Below the pieces are notes generated by a model. The model did not search any database and was not told the origin of the DNA. It saw only the letters and a list, made by a program, of their open reading frames with translations. 64,000 bases of DNA. Source: Apostichopus japonicus. Its lineage: Eukaryota > Echinodermata > Holothuroidea > Aspidochirotida > Stichopodidae. The position numbers and the translations under genes were made by a program. Of the stretch, positions 1-9,905 are shown piece after piece. The DNA is taken from the NCBI RefSeq assembly GCF_037975245.1, contig NC_092583.1, positions 4,805,264-4,869,263 of the forward strand, written 5' to 3'. Every line of letters starts with the position of its first letter. Positions within the stretch are counted from its first letter, which is position 1.

Positions 1-284
1 GTGACTTTTCTTAACCAGAAAACGTACAGAAAACCTACCAGAGAACATAAGTTCCGATGAATGTAAAAGCATCGAAAACAGAGAGGACCATTATTTGAAT
101 TTGTAGCATACTTGGGAGCAATACTTCAACTTATCACGTGATATAGTGATAACGCGACTTTTTTTACAATTAACATCTAAGCATAGCATTCGAGTTTAGT
201 CGCTAAATTTACGAAACTTACTACGTATTACGCACTAGTCAAGAAATGAATAAAAGATAGCAGTCCAGAGGGGTCAAGTAAACT

Positions 285-880
285 TTACTTGGTGCAAACT
301 GTGCATGCCAATTCGAATCGGTCTTTATAAGAACCACAAGGCAAACCTCCGGTAGAAGAGCACACACCTTCGACAGGCTGCATAGATGCAAACTTTACCC
401 GTTGATTATTTCTAGTGGTGGGGTTTCCGTTACCGGTTACCCGTTGATCTGTATCATTTCTAATGGTGGGGTTACCGTCAAGGCATACGTACTGAACACG
501 ATAATGTTTTTCTCGCTCAGCCATTAAGAACCCACTGTATTCGAGGTTCCATTCACTCGACGGACAAGATAAACGAGCAGGGATCATGAGCATAGTATTT
601 CGACCGATAGACTCACATACTGCACAAGGAATATCGTGCTCTGCTAATGGATCTAGTGGCGGGAAATCATGCCTGTATTTCACAGTATAGATAGAGCTTC
701 TTCTTTCTTGTTTACCAGACTGCGAATTGTTGTTGTATTCAGGTGTTTCTGGGAGGCACAGGTAGTTACTGCCTCCTCCCTTAGCAACACGATCTGGTGC
801 CGCAGCTAGACCACTGTATACTTTATTAGCGGTGGTTGGACACTCGTCACGGCCCCAGCGAATGTAGATACTGCCAGATA
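285..880 (-). CDS. Exon 2: short-chain collagen C4-like domain and stop
   Basis: The exon starts after the acceptor at 882-881 (T-rich tract on the minus strand) and ends at TAA, 287-285. It holds the whole cysteine-rich domain. Between YVCLDG and the conserved C-terminal half lies an unusual loop with a near-repeat (NPTIRNDTDQRV / NPTTRNNQRV). An alternative acceptor 10 bases further in (AG at 872-871) would put the exon in phase 2, which does not fit the upstream donor. No AATAAA on the minus strand is visible before the window edge, so the 3' UTR probably runs out of the window. Confidence 0.8.
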
Positions 881-3800
881 CTTAAATATAACAAAGAAGA
901 AAAACATAATAATAATGCATATATCATTGTTTGAGTCGAGTCCACTTAACCCCACCCCCCCCCCCTCTCCACCCAACCTTACGAGTCCACTTCCGGTAAG
1001 CCGGTATATTGGAATCGAGGTATTAAAAATCAATTAAGTTCAACATTCAGGAGGAAAACACGTCTGCTAATATAGTGTATTACATGAGACCTATTGCAAA
1101 GTCCTGTAATGACGAAAAACGCATACGACTAATGCAATTCGAAGCAGTCCACTAATTAGGTAGAACTCGAGCCGGAAACTCGTACACTTAGGCCGTTAGT
1201 TTCACATTGTGACTACTTGCACTGCAGACGTACGCTAAAATAGATACGGTAACTAAGCATGCATATCGGTCTATTTATTACATATTGTTGAATGCATATA
1301 GAAGCAATGCAATATAGAAAAGGTTCTATCTTTACCTGAAGCCGTATTCTTCGTTTGATGGACCTTAATTATGCATATCTCGATAACCACAGTCTATATA
1401 TTGTGAACACTCTCATCCTACTGGGGTTTATGGCGTTTTTGGTTTCGATGATAATCGTAACCTATTTAGTCATGTAGGTGGATGAGTGCGTGTATGAGTG
1501 TGACGCCTTGCTTGTTAACACGATAACTCAAGAAGGGAAGCTTGAATCAATCTTAACCTTGGTGAGTAGGTGTACCACATTGAGTCGAAAAAGGCTATCG
1601 TTCTTAGAGAAGGTCACAGATCATTTGGGGTCACCAGGGGTCAAATTGTGAAAACAAAAAACTGTGAATAGCTGTGCCAGCATCATTGGAGATTCCAGCG
1701 CCATTACCAAACGGGCAAATTGACATACGCCTCGCTCCGCAGGAAATCTCTCACATATAAGCATAGCTTAGAACCCCTTAACGCCATAACAATGCACGTT
1801 GCATTAATGCATAGAAGCCAGTCACTGCTTGTCGCTTGCAGCAAATTGAAGATCAACCGCTCACCCAAAAGCGTCAACCTACATTGCTACTTTACGTAGA
1901 GTCTAAATGTTAGGCAATGAAGTGCACAATTAATTTTCCAGACTATTTGTAAGAAATTCTTTAAATAAAAAACAAACACACAGATTGTGAGACATATCTA
2001 AAAGTATATGTATGCGGAATGGAAAGCGAAAAGGAATCTTTAACATGTTTTTTTTTTTAAATGGTTCAACGAAACAGTTTGTTGCTGCTCGATCAGTACT
2101 ACTGGGTCGTAACAACACTAAGCAGTACTATCTACGGAACATAATGAACGTTTAACGACATTTTCAAGGCACCAAGAAATTGAAATGCGTCGTTTAACTG
2201 AACAAAAATGCAACTCGTAACATGTTACCAAAGTTCATCGATCAGTATAAGGTACCGCACCTTAATTAGAGTAGTGTACATTCGCTCGAAAGGTTAACCA
2301 CTGTCAGAGAAAATTTGCTGCTTCTTTAAGCATGTTCTCAGTAACTATCATTGTTTGTTCTGCCTTTATATGAAAGAGCATAATTTAAAATACAGATGGT
2401 GTGAAAATAGGGAGGATCGAAGGTGATATAAACCATTTTATAAAATCTTTGGTTAAATGTTGATATTACTCCGAGCGAGCAGATGGAAGGGTGTGGGTTC
2501 AGTATGCTAAACTTGCTCCTCTTCTAGCTCAAAATCTAAACGGTCATGATATGGAAGTTTGCAAGTGCCATAATAGGTCAATATCTCAGCTATCTATGCT
2601 TTGGCAGGACTTGAAAGTGACGAGTTTAGTGTGTACGTCAATGGAACAATTAATTGTGATGCGAGACCATTTGATTACCGCTAGACTGCATCTTTCCTTT
2701 GGTATTTCAATGGCAGTGACAGAACGGGCGATATCATATACGGCTTTTCTAGCCTATAGACCTAGCTACAAGTTAACTAGTAGTAGTAGTATAGTAGGGC
2801 CCTACTATACCGTTGCAAATATAAAGTTATCGTTGTATTAAAGCTACAGTAGTTTCTATGTCTAGGCTATATTCAATGGATAGGATAGGAAAGTAGAATT
2901 CAACACAAGTATTAGGTGATAACCAGCTTTGTTGGGACTGAGATGACAGTTTGCTCTTCCTGTTTGTCAAGTAGGCCTATAGGCCTAATTGCTAATTAAG
3001 AAGCATAAGATGCAACACGACAGAGTCATTCTTGGACCTTCCAAGCAAATAACGATGAAGATTAAATGTTTGTGGTAAATATTAAACAGCATGTCAATTA
3101 TTGTTCAGCGACATAAAAAAAGAGAGGTTAGGCCTATGTTTTGATGATAAGATTACGATTTCGTCGAAACCTCGTTACCATAACGTAGGCACCCTTTGCG
3201 CGAGTCATTGTTTTGGGTGTACCAAGATGGCGCGAGCGTTCTTCCAATAAGATCAGTGATTGCTGTCAGTAGGAGCGATATGGCTTCTATGTAGGTAACA
3301 GTCGACCGGGATGCGAATATTTTTTTCCCAAACTGAACTGACACTGAAATTATTTCCTCGCTTCTGATTGGCTCTCAGCGAGCACGTCAAACGTCAAACA
3401 GCGAACAAGTCAAAAGACACAGACATATCGTCAAATGCCTTTTTTTGTGTACACTCACTGGCTGGCACACACTCGCTCGCAGTCTTCACGGCCACTGCAT
3501 ATTCGACTAGGCCTATCATGATTCACTGACTGAATTCATTTTGAATTTATGATTATAAAACCAAAAGTATCGCAATTCCGAATGTACACAAACACCTCGT
3601 ACATATGTACATCGGCTACATGCAAGGGCGTAGGAACCGGGGGGCTGGGGGGCGCCGGCCCCCCAGTGAAAAATGTGGAAGGGCGGAAGTATCATTCCGC
3701 CCCCCCCCCCCCGCTTCGCAGTCAAAAAACCCCTTTTTCATTTCGAAATGAGAAAAAAAATCTCATTTGGAGCACCAAATTGCATCTAAGGCCTGGTGAA

Positions 3801-5262
3801 AATACAAAATTAAGTTTACAAAATGGAGTGGGTGTTGAAGTGTGCTATATTGCACCAAATTGCATCTGAGGCTACCTGGAAATGCAAAAAATTCCAAAGG
3901 GGAGGGGGACACCCCCTCCTCTTAGACCCCTCTTCCAGGCCGGCCATCAGTCTTCAGCCCCCCACTCAAAAGTACCTGCCTACGCCACTGGCTACATGTA
4001 TACAATTACAAATGCACTGTGTATTGTGTTGTATGCTATACATAGTACAATAGGCTACATAAAATGTGTTGTGTAGAGCGGAGTCAAGCGAGTAAACAAA
4101 CGATCGAGGACTGCGACTGCCTATAATGGGCGCAGCAGTTTAGTTGGGAATAGTTGCTTCATTGTGTTAAGAACACTATAAACGTTCGTTCATATATACC
4201 TACCAAAAGTTCTGGAAAGTTGCTAGTGTGAATATCTTGAATTTGTTCGTGTTGATCATTCTGATATCGACAGAGTATGGAGGGATCCATGTTGAATACT
4301 AAAGTATATCTGAGAGCCAATCAGAATCGAGGAAATAATTTCAGCGTCAGTTCAGTTTGGGAAAAAAATATTCGCGGCCGGGATGTGTCCACGTAAAGGA
4401 GTGTTCATTAGAAAGATATTATATACAGAAGGATAGCACATCTTGTAAATAACAGCTTAGCACGGTAATTTGTATTAACTTGGCTAAGCGTTAACAATCC
4501 TATTGTGTTACCACGGGATGAATTAACCATTTAAGCCAGCAACCGTTTACAACGATATGAATGATCATAATTACCAGTCTCTAGTTTGTAGCGTGAAATA
4601 GCATGAATAATTAACACATTTTAAAGGTGTGGGTACAAAGTATGCAAGATCGTTTATTATACCAATTTACATGTAAACTATTCATGGTTTCGCTCAAGTT
4701 GTTATATATTTAATCCCGTATTGAATTGCATTTAAACAAACGGCTACACTTATAACTGTTTGGAATCTCAACCAACTGTCCACCAAGACGATAAATTCTC
4801 TGTTAAAATAATACTTCAGTACAAGTGTACTTTGTTCCTATCGTAATTGTTAATTTACCAATATAAAATTTCATTACCTGGTTTTTCATCGCTCATAATC
4901 TTAAGGTAACCGAACAGAGCCGCATTGACTTCGTTGTCAGGGTGGAGAGTTTCAATAGCAGCAAGATCACTATCGTCCAGAGCCGCATTGACTTCGTTGT
5001 CAGGGTAGAGAGTTTCAATAGCAGCAAGATCACTATTGTCCAGAGCCGCATTGACTTCGTTGTCAGGGTAGAGAGTTTCGATAACATCAGAGCTACTAAT
5101 ATAGTTATAGGGGTTCGTATCTATGTTGTCCACGATATCAACCCCTTGAGAAGGTGAAGGCTCCTTGGAACTGCGAATCAGTGGCTCCGCTTTCATCATT
5201 GTCGCGGTGTACACAGACATCAACAGTAGGATATGTGGTAGAAAACTATTAATTCTAGCCAT
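285..5262 (-). CDS. Secreted acidic-repeat protein with short-chain collagen C4-like domain (2 exons)
   Basis: I join exon 5262-4878 to exon 880-285. The upstream exon ends in phase 1 (CCA G|GTAATG) and the downstream exon starts in phase 1 after a pyrimidine-rich acceptor ending TTTAAG, giving 326 residues. Residues 1-25 look like a signal peptide (MARINSF, then a hydrophobic stretch). Residues 61-117 are a 21-residue acidic repeat. Residues 130-326 match the non-collagenous domain of short-chain collagen C4 proteins of sponges and other marine invertebrates: IRWGRDEC, GGGSNYLCLP, DIPCAVC, LMIPARLSCP, EYSGFLM and the C-terminal CTVCTK, with 10 cysteines in all. No Gly-X-Y collagen repeat is present, so this is probably an extracellular, disulfide-bonded, non-collagenous relative. 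The function of the family is poorly known. The domain call is firm; joining the two exons rests on phase and could miss an exon in the 4-kb intron. Confidence 0.72.
3313..4375. repeat. Inverted repeat pair, 66-bp arms
   Basis: 3313-3378 and 4310-4375 are reverse complements with very few mismatches, starting GCGAATATTTTTTTCCC and ending GATTGGCTCTCAG. The interior is unrelated and holds the element at 3623-3990. Each arm contains a CCAAT-box-like word (GATTGGCT). This could be the remnant of a terminal-inverted-repeat transposon or a fold-back duplication. No target duplication was found. Confidence 0.75.
3623..3990 (+). mobile_element. hAT-like MITE, family 1, copy A
   Basis: A 368-base element flanked by a perfect 8-base duplication GCTACATG (3615-3622 and 3991-3998). 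The ends are CAAGGGCGTAGGAA and, reverse-complemented, CAGTGGCGTAGGCA. It has long C and G runs and no coding capacity. Eight-base duplications with CA..G termini fit the hAT superfamily. Copies B and C lie at 24864-25235 and 25615-25974. Confidence 0.85.
4878..5262 (-). CDS. Exon 1 (coding): signal peptide and 21-residue acidic repeats
   Basis: ATG at 5262-5260 has a good Kozak context (G at -3, G at +4) and is followed by MARINSFLPHILLLM, a typical secretory signal. The exon is preceded by a pyrimidine-rich acceptor ending GTCAG near 5289, so a 5' UTR exon probably lies upstream. After Ala25 come a Ser/Pro linker, then two full and one partial copy of IETLYPDNEVNAAL plus an acidic spacer. 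There are no dibasic cleavage sites in the repeats, which argues against an ordinary neuropeptide precursor. The donor is CCA G|GTAATG, GT at 4877-4876. Confidence 0.65.
4915..5082 (-). repeat. 63-bp coding tandem repeat
   Basis: Two full copies (4915-4977 and 4978-5040) and a partial third (5041 to about 5082) of a 63-base unit lie inside the coding exon. They differ at only a few bases. The unit is exactly 21 codons, so copy-number change keeps the reading frame. Confidence 0.9.
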
Positions 5263-5287
5263 TTCGGGAAGCGGCAGTAAGTATTCT

Positions 5288-7477
5288 GCTGACAAAACGA
5301 GTTTAAGAATGAATAAGAATTAGTGTAATATTCTCACATCAGAAGGTAAAAAGTGATCTTTGTCTGTTTGTTGACTGTTGAAAAGTGAAACCACTGTGAC
5401 CATAAAGAACTTTACACATACATAATTATATACCTCGTCGAAACAAAGTTCAAAGTGAGTGAAAATACTACATACCTGCATAATATAGTAGATAAAGAAG
5501 GGTTTCTACTTTAGACCCCCCCCCCAAATCCCCACCTTCTCTCAAAAGCCAAAGACAGGGACGGAGAGAAACACAGAGGTGAAGGTGGGAGGAGAGAGAG
5601 GTGGGTGGAGAGAGAGGTGGGTGGAGAGAGAGGTGGAGAAAGAAGCTATCACGCAAGTAGCGATATCTTTGAAAGTCGATCTCATTCGTATGTTTGCGTT
5701 ACTGATATAATCACGACTGTGTGTCGAACATTTCGCAACTGTCGACCTGTCTTATTGGTTTTCACTGTATTTTCAGCAACAATTCACTCTGATTCTCAGT
5801 AGTTTTTGCCATAGATAATAATCACTTTAAATTTGAAAACCACTTTTCTTTAATCTAAAATGACCTAATGATGACCGTTCCAGGGAACACTTTTGCTGCC
5901 GAAGTAGGGACAGTCCACATCGCCGGTGCAGCAAAAACATATGGCTGAACCCGATGGAAGGGTCGTTACGAAAGAGTTTCATTTTTTTCGCCACAGAAAA
6001 TATAGACAATTTTACAAAGAACTTCCTATTTGTTATTTGCTGCCTCCCTCCTACTCCCCCCAGCGACCCCCCGCCCATTCGGATATAGTACGTGCGCAAG
6101 TAGTTAGCAACAATATAGAGGAATATCGCGATTACAATTGTGATTTCTAAGTGTCAAACTGAGTTCCCCTCTTTCTACTCCCCTCACACAATTTGAAATA
6201 AACTATGGGTCATGGTTAGCATCTTAGTCTGCATGTACAATTAGAAAGGTTCAATGTCTTCACAATCAAACAGATTTCAGCAAAAATGAAATTATTTAAG
6301 AATTAATACCCGACAAAACATTTACGACAATGTCCCTGTCTAGTTGTAGTTTTTTTTTCATGCATCAGATATTATAGACATCTCCACTGAACGTCATGAA
6401 ACTATACTCAACATCATAGTTTCATTTAGACTTAAATTCATAACACTAAATTTTACATATGGTTGAAGACGATATATTGGAAAATTAATTTACGCATAAC
6501 CCTCTTCTGAGAATGTTTTAGCAAGACATTTAAAATTTATGCTGCAAACTATAATAAGACAACTTTGACAACACTTTTTGTTAAAACGAACTATAATCGA
6601 TCGAAATAACTTAATAAAACTTACCTTGATCAAACTAGACAGTCGATCTTCCACAAGTTGTTGCAAATCAAGGAGTAAAATGTCTGGATGATGAATTTAA
6701 TAGAAGAAGTGGCAATCTCTCAAGATCTCGCCTTTTAATGAGTTGAATGCGCAAGCTCACTATAATAAACCTTCCAATTTGTTGAATGCGCGTGCTCAGT
6801 ATACCATTGCGCAATGTGTCATATAATCTCACAGTAAAGAAAAAACAGCAGTGGTGGTATTACGTGACTTCATTTACATATTGCAATATAATATCACTGA
6901 CAAACAAATATAACTCAAATAATAGGCTAGATAATATTTTCTTACATAAAGGTGCACATTTACATCTTGGGTACCCGCTAATAAGTTTCATGTACCTCCG
7001 GAGACTGACTCAAATCAGTATTTCAATCGTGCTTATGTATTACTATAATTGCTTCAGTTTCCAGAAATTGAATGACACCACAGTTCCTTCCAAATATGAG
7101 AGCAATGTACCCATAATGCTGCATGTACTTCCTTTCTTTGAGGAAGTTGGTTAGATACGTATAGATAAGTATAGAAAGACTAACTATCGATTGTGATGGG
7201 ATGGGGCAGAATACCAGTGGGGTCTGGTGTATCCCAGAAGAATGTTTCACTACGGTGGCCCAGATTGGACGTTTCTACTCCAATTTTCTATACGAATTTC
7301 AGTGTCTGTCTATTTCAAGGAATCATCAAAATTCGAAAAAGAGAGAGAAAACTAAATGCATGAGGTACCGGTATATGAATGAAAAAATTATCATTTTGAT
7401 TCCCTGGCACTACTCATATGAATTTGTTTTGTGACATTTTGATGCAGTTAGCATTACCCGCCCCCTCCCCCCCCCCT
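5288..7477. other. Intergenic stretch upstream of the C4-like gene
   Basis: This holds the presumed 5' UTR/promoter side of the minus-strand C4-like gene and a purine-rich minisatellite (5588-5642, unit about 17 bases, AGAGAGAGGTGGGTGG). A fragment near 6966-7000 resembles the repeat at 8100-8150. I see no convincing exon. Short open frames here lack domains and splice support. Confidence 0.4.
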
Positions 7478-8310
7478 GGAGTGTATGCCTATAGTTGAAA
7501 AAGTGAGGGGGATGCACATACTCCTGCTTCTTTTCTAAGTGGGGGCCGTCGGGAGGAGGGTAGGGGTTCCCTTGTTCCTATGCCTGAGAGGTATTAATAG
7601 TTGAACGTGGGTAAATTGGTTGTAGTTAGTTTATGCTGTCGCTTAGGAAGAGATGGTGTTACCTTTCTATCTCTAACGTGTAGTATTGAAGCTCAAAAAT
7701 CGATACAAGAGAACAAGACAATTTACAAATGCTGTAACATCGGTCTCACAACAACTCCTTCCCCTAACTAATAACAGCAACCTTCTACATCCTATGAAGG
7801 GAACATGATCAAATTTCGTTTCGTTTATTTCTATGCATTAAATCACAATGATATACATTTGTTAATACATAGTTATAGGAATGAGGCAGCGGGACCAGAA
7901 GTAAGAGAACTTTTCGAGCCCGGCCCCTCACATAGTAAAAATGAGAAAATTAAAGTTTATATAGAGAAAAGAAAACAAATTTGATAGAATATTTGATAAT
8001 TTGTAGAAATAAATAATTACTGCTGAAGTGTTGCTACGCTTCATGGGTAAATTGGACCAAACAATATCAACTAATATTTAAGATACACCTCGTATTGTTA
8101 TATCCTGGGTACCCGCGGGACTGGTTCATGTGCCTCCATTGATTATGATCAGCTAACTCGAACCATACTTAAGTTTCATATAAAAAAATAATAATGTTAA
8201 AAAAAACACGAGATATTCGATTCCTTGTTGTAGATTACGGTTACAGCTTAATATGAAGCCACCAACGGAATCACAAACGCTGCTACTTTATATTGCATCA
8301 TCTCTTTTAT
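7478..8310 (+). repeat. Dispersed repeat, third copy of the 9.8-12.9 kb inverted-repeat unit
   Basis: The sequence from TGGAGTGTATGCC onwards parallels 10093 onwards in the same orientation, and the reverse complement of the right arm of the large inverted repeat. It includes the shared segments GGTACCCGCGGGACTGG and GTAGATTACGGTTACAGC. It ends near 8310 after a segment that in the big repeat lies beyond the axis, so it shows what one complete unit looks like there. Confidence 0.8.
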
Positions 8311-9640
8311 TGAGAGAATCAACTGGTTCACGACCGATGATTTTGGGTCCTGATAAACGTCCCCGCATCTACAGAAGGATGAATATCAACAGAAATTAGA
8401 CAAAGATTAAAAATACAGCTTACTAGCCAATTTAAGGCATGAATCTCGCAATGTTTGTCGAAATTATCAGCGCCCAAAACCGTCGGGCGCCCTCACTCTT
8501 ATCTGGCATTTACTCCTCAGCATTTGTAGTTTCAATTTGAATTTGTAGGTTATGTTACACGTCATTAAATTTATACCTGCAAATCCTCACAATTGTTTTG
8601 TAACTTCCTTGTTCGTATAACACCAAGTTGGTCAGAGTTCACAGTCCGGGTATGAGCATGCGTCTTCGATTAACCTTATCCAAATATGTGGAAAGGAAAT
8701 TTCGCCGGGAACCGAACCATCATAATTGAGCTTTTAACTTTGGAGAATGCATGGCTCTTCATAGCTTTAGAAGAATTCATACTGTAGCCATAAAACGAAT
8801 ATTATCTGCTAATCATATCTTGTAATGAAACAGGTAAAAAAATGACCATGCCTAGAGATGATATTATTTTTTTTATGTGAGGATTCCACAAACCTCCATG
8901 TCCATGTTTAATGTTGGAATCTAAAAACGACCATGAACATTGTATCGTGCAGGTTAACATTTTTCATGCCAATTTTAAAACAGGGGCGATTTTTATTCTG
9001 TTTTGTATGTGTTTGTGTTTCCATTGAATACATGTGAAGTTTGATTCAAGGAATCACATTCCATGGACACCGTGGGAAGGGCGTGGGAAAGTTGTGGATG
9101 CTTAGTGGAGGTCTCTGATAGATAGAAAAATATATAGAAATAAAGAACAGAAATAGAAATGTGCACTTCCAATGCCACTGAGATTGGTTGAGTATCTTTG
9201 TAGAATTTATATGTGGTAATATGTGGTTTACATAAAGTAAGAAATAACATCATGGCTATTGCATCTCATGCATATTTACATGAGCCAAAAGCGTTTGAAT
9301 AACGCAGAGCTAATTAAAATATCAGTCAGTACCACCCCCTCCCCGACCGCAAGTTTTTTTTATGCAGGTAGTTTCGTACCATTGTGTATATTGAATAGCC
9401 AATCACAGCCAAGTTCATTTTGACGTCATCAAATATGCACGTGTCACTCGCTCTAAAGCAGTAAGATTTGTAAACAATGTCAATCTGATGCTGTATGAGC
9501 ATTGTGAGTTCGAATCTCACATCTGCCGAAAATTTTTGTTGTTGTCATTAGCTCGTTTTTATCTTTTATTTTCTCCCAGAAATGTTCAGAAATCTTTTTC
9601 ATTTCTTCGCATTTTTATATCGCACCTAATCAGTTAAGAA
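8311..9640. other. Intergenic stretch, nothing recognised
   Basis: AT-rich with no exon signal. A tRNA B-box-like segment (GAGTTCGAATCTC, near 9506-9518) is present, but no matching acceptor stem or A box could be found upstream. It may be a decayed tRNA-derived SINE. Confidence 0.3.
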
Positions 9641-9905
9641 TGTTGAATTGACGAGATACGATAAGTTGTCAATATTTTGCAGAAAATTGTTCAATTGCTC
9701 AGATGAACAATTGAACATTTTGCAGAAAAATGTTGAATTGACGAGATATGACAAGTGGTTAATTAGACATAATGCAGAGATTGTTCAATTGCTCAGATGG
9801 AATGAAAAGAACAATTGAACATTTTGCAGAAAACTGTTGAATTGACAAGATATGATAAGTTGTCAATTAGACATTTTGCAGATAATTCTTCAATTGCTCT
9901 GTTAA
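9641..9905 (+). repeat. Degenerate tandem repeat, about 90-105 bp unit
   Basis: Three units start with TGTTGAATTGACRAGATA near 9641, 9731 and 9834. Each contains short inverted words (TTCAATTGCTC and GAACAATTGAAC). It lies at the outer end of the left arm of the large inverted repeat and is partly mirrored at 12840-12930. Confidence 0.75.

Larger units (their letters stand above)
881..4877. other. Intron 1 of the C4-like gene
   Basis: About 4 kb. It contains a hAT-like element (3623-3990) inside a pair of inverted 66-base repeats (3313-3378 and 4310-4375), and a fragment of a dispersed repeat with GGTCACCAGGGGTCA-type sequence near 1627-1650. A word resembling the YY1 site (AAGATGGCG) lies near 3225. 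No further exon of the gene is recognisable. Confidence 0.5.

Noticed and set aside
2491-2841. 116-codon plus-strand frame
   Set aside because: No ATG at its start (GTG), no domain, and it lies inside the intron of the C4-like gene.
4878-5262. Neuropeptide precursor interpretation of the acidic repeat exon
   Set aside because: Signal peptide and repeats fit, but there are no dibasic cleavage sites and the exon phase leads into the C4-like domain.
9470-9532. tRNA-like 3' half with T-loop GAGTTCGAATCTC
   Set aside because: No complementary acceptor stem, D arm or A box within 80 bases upstream; at most a decayed SINE.
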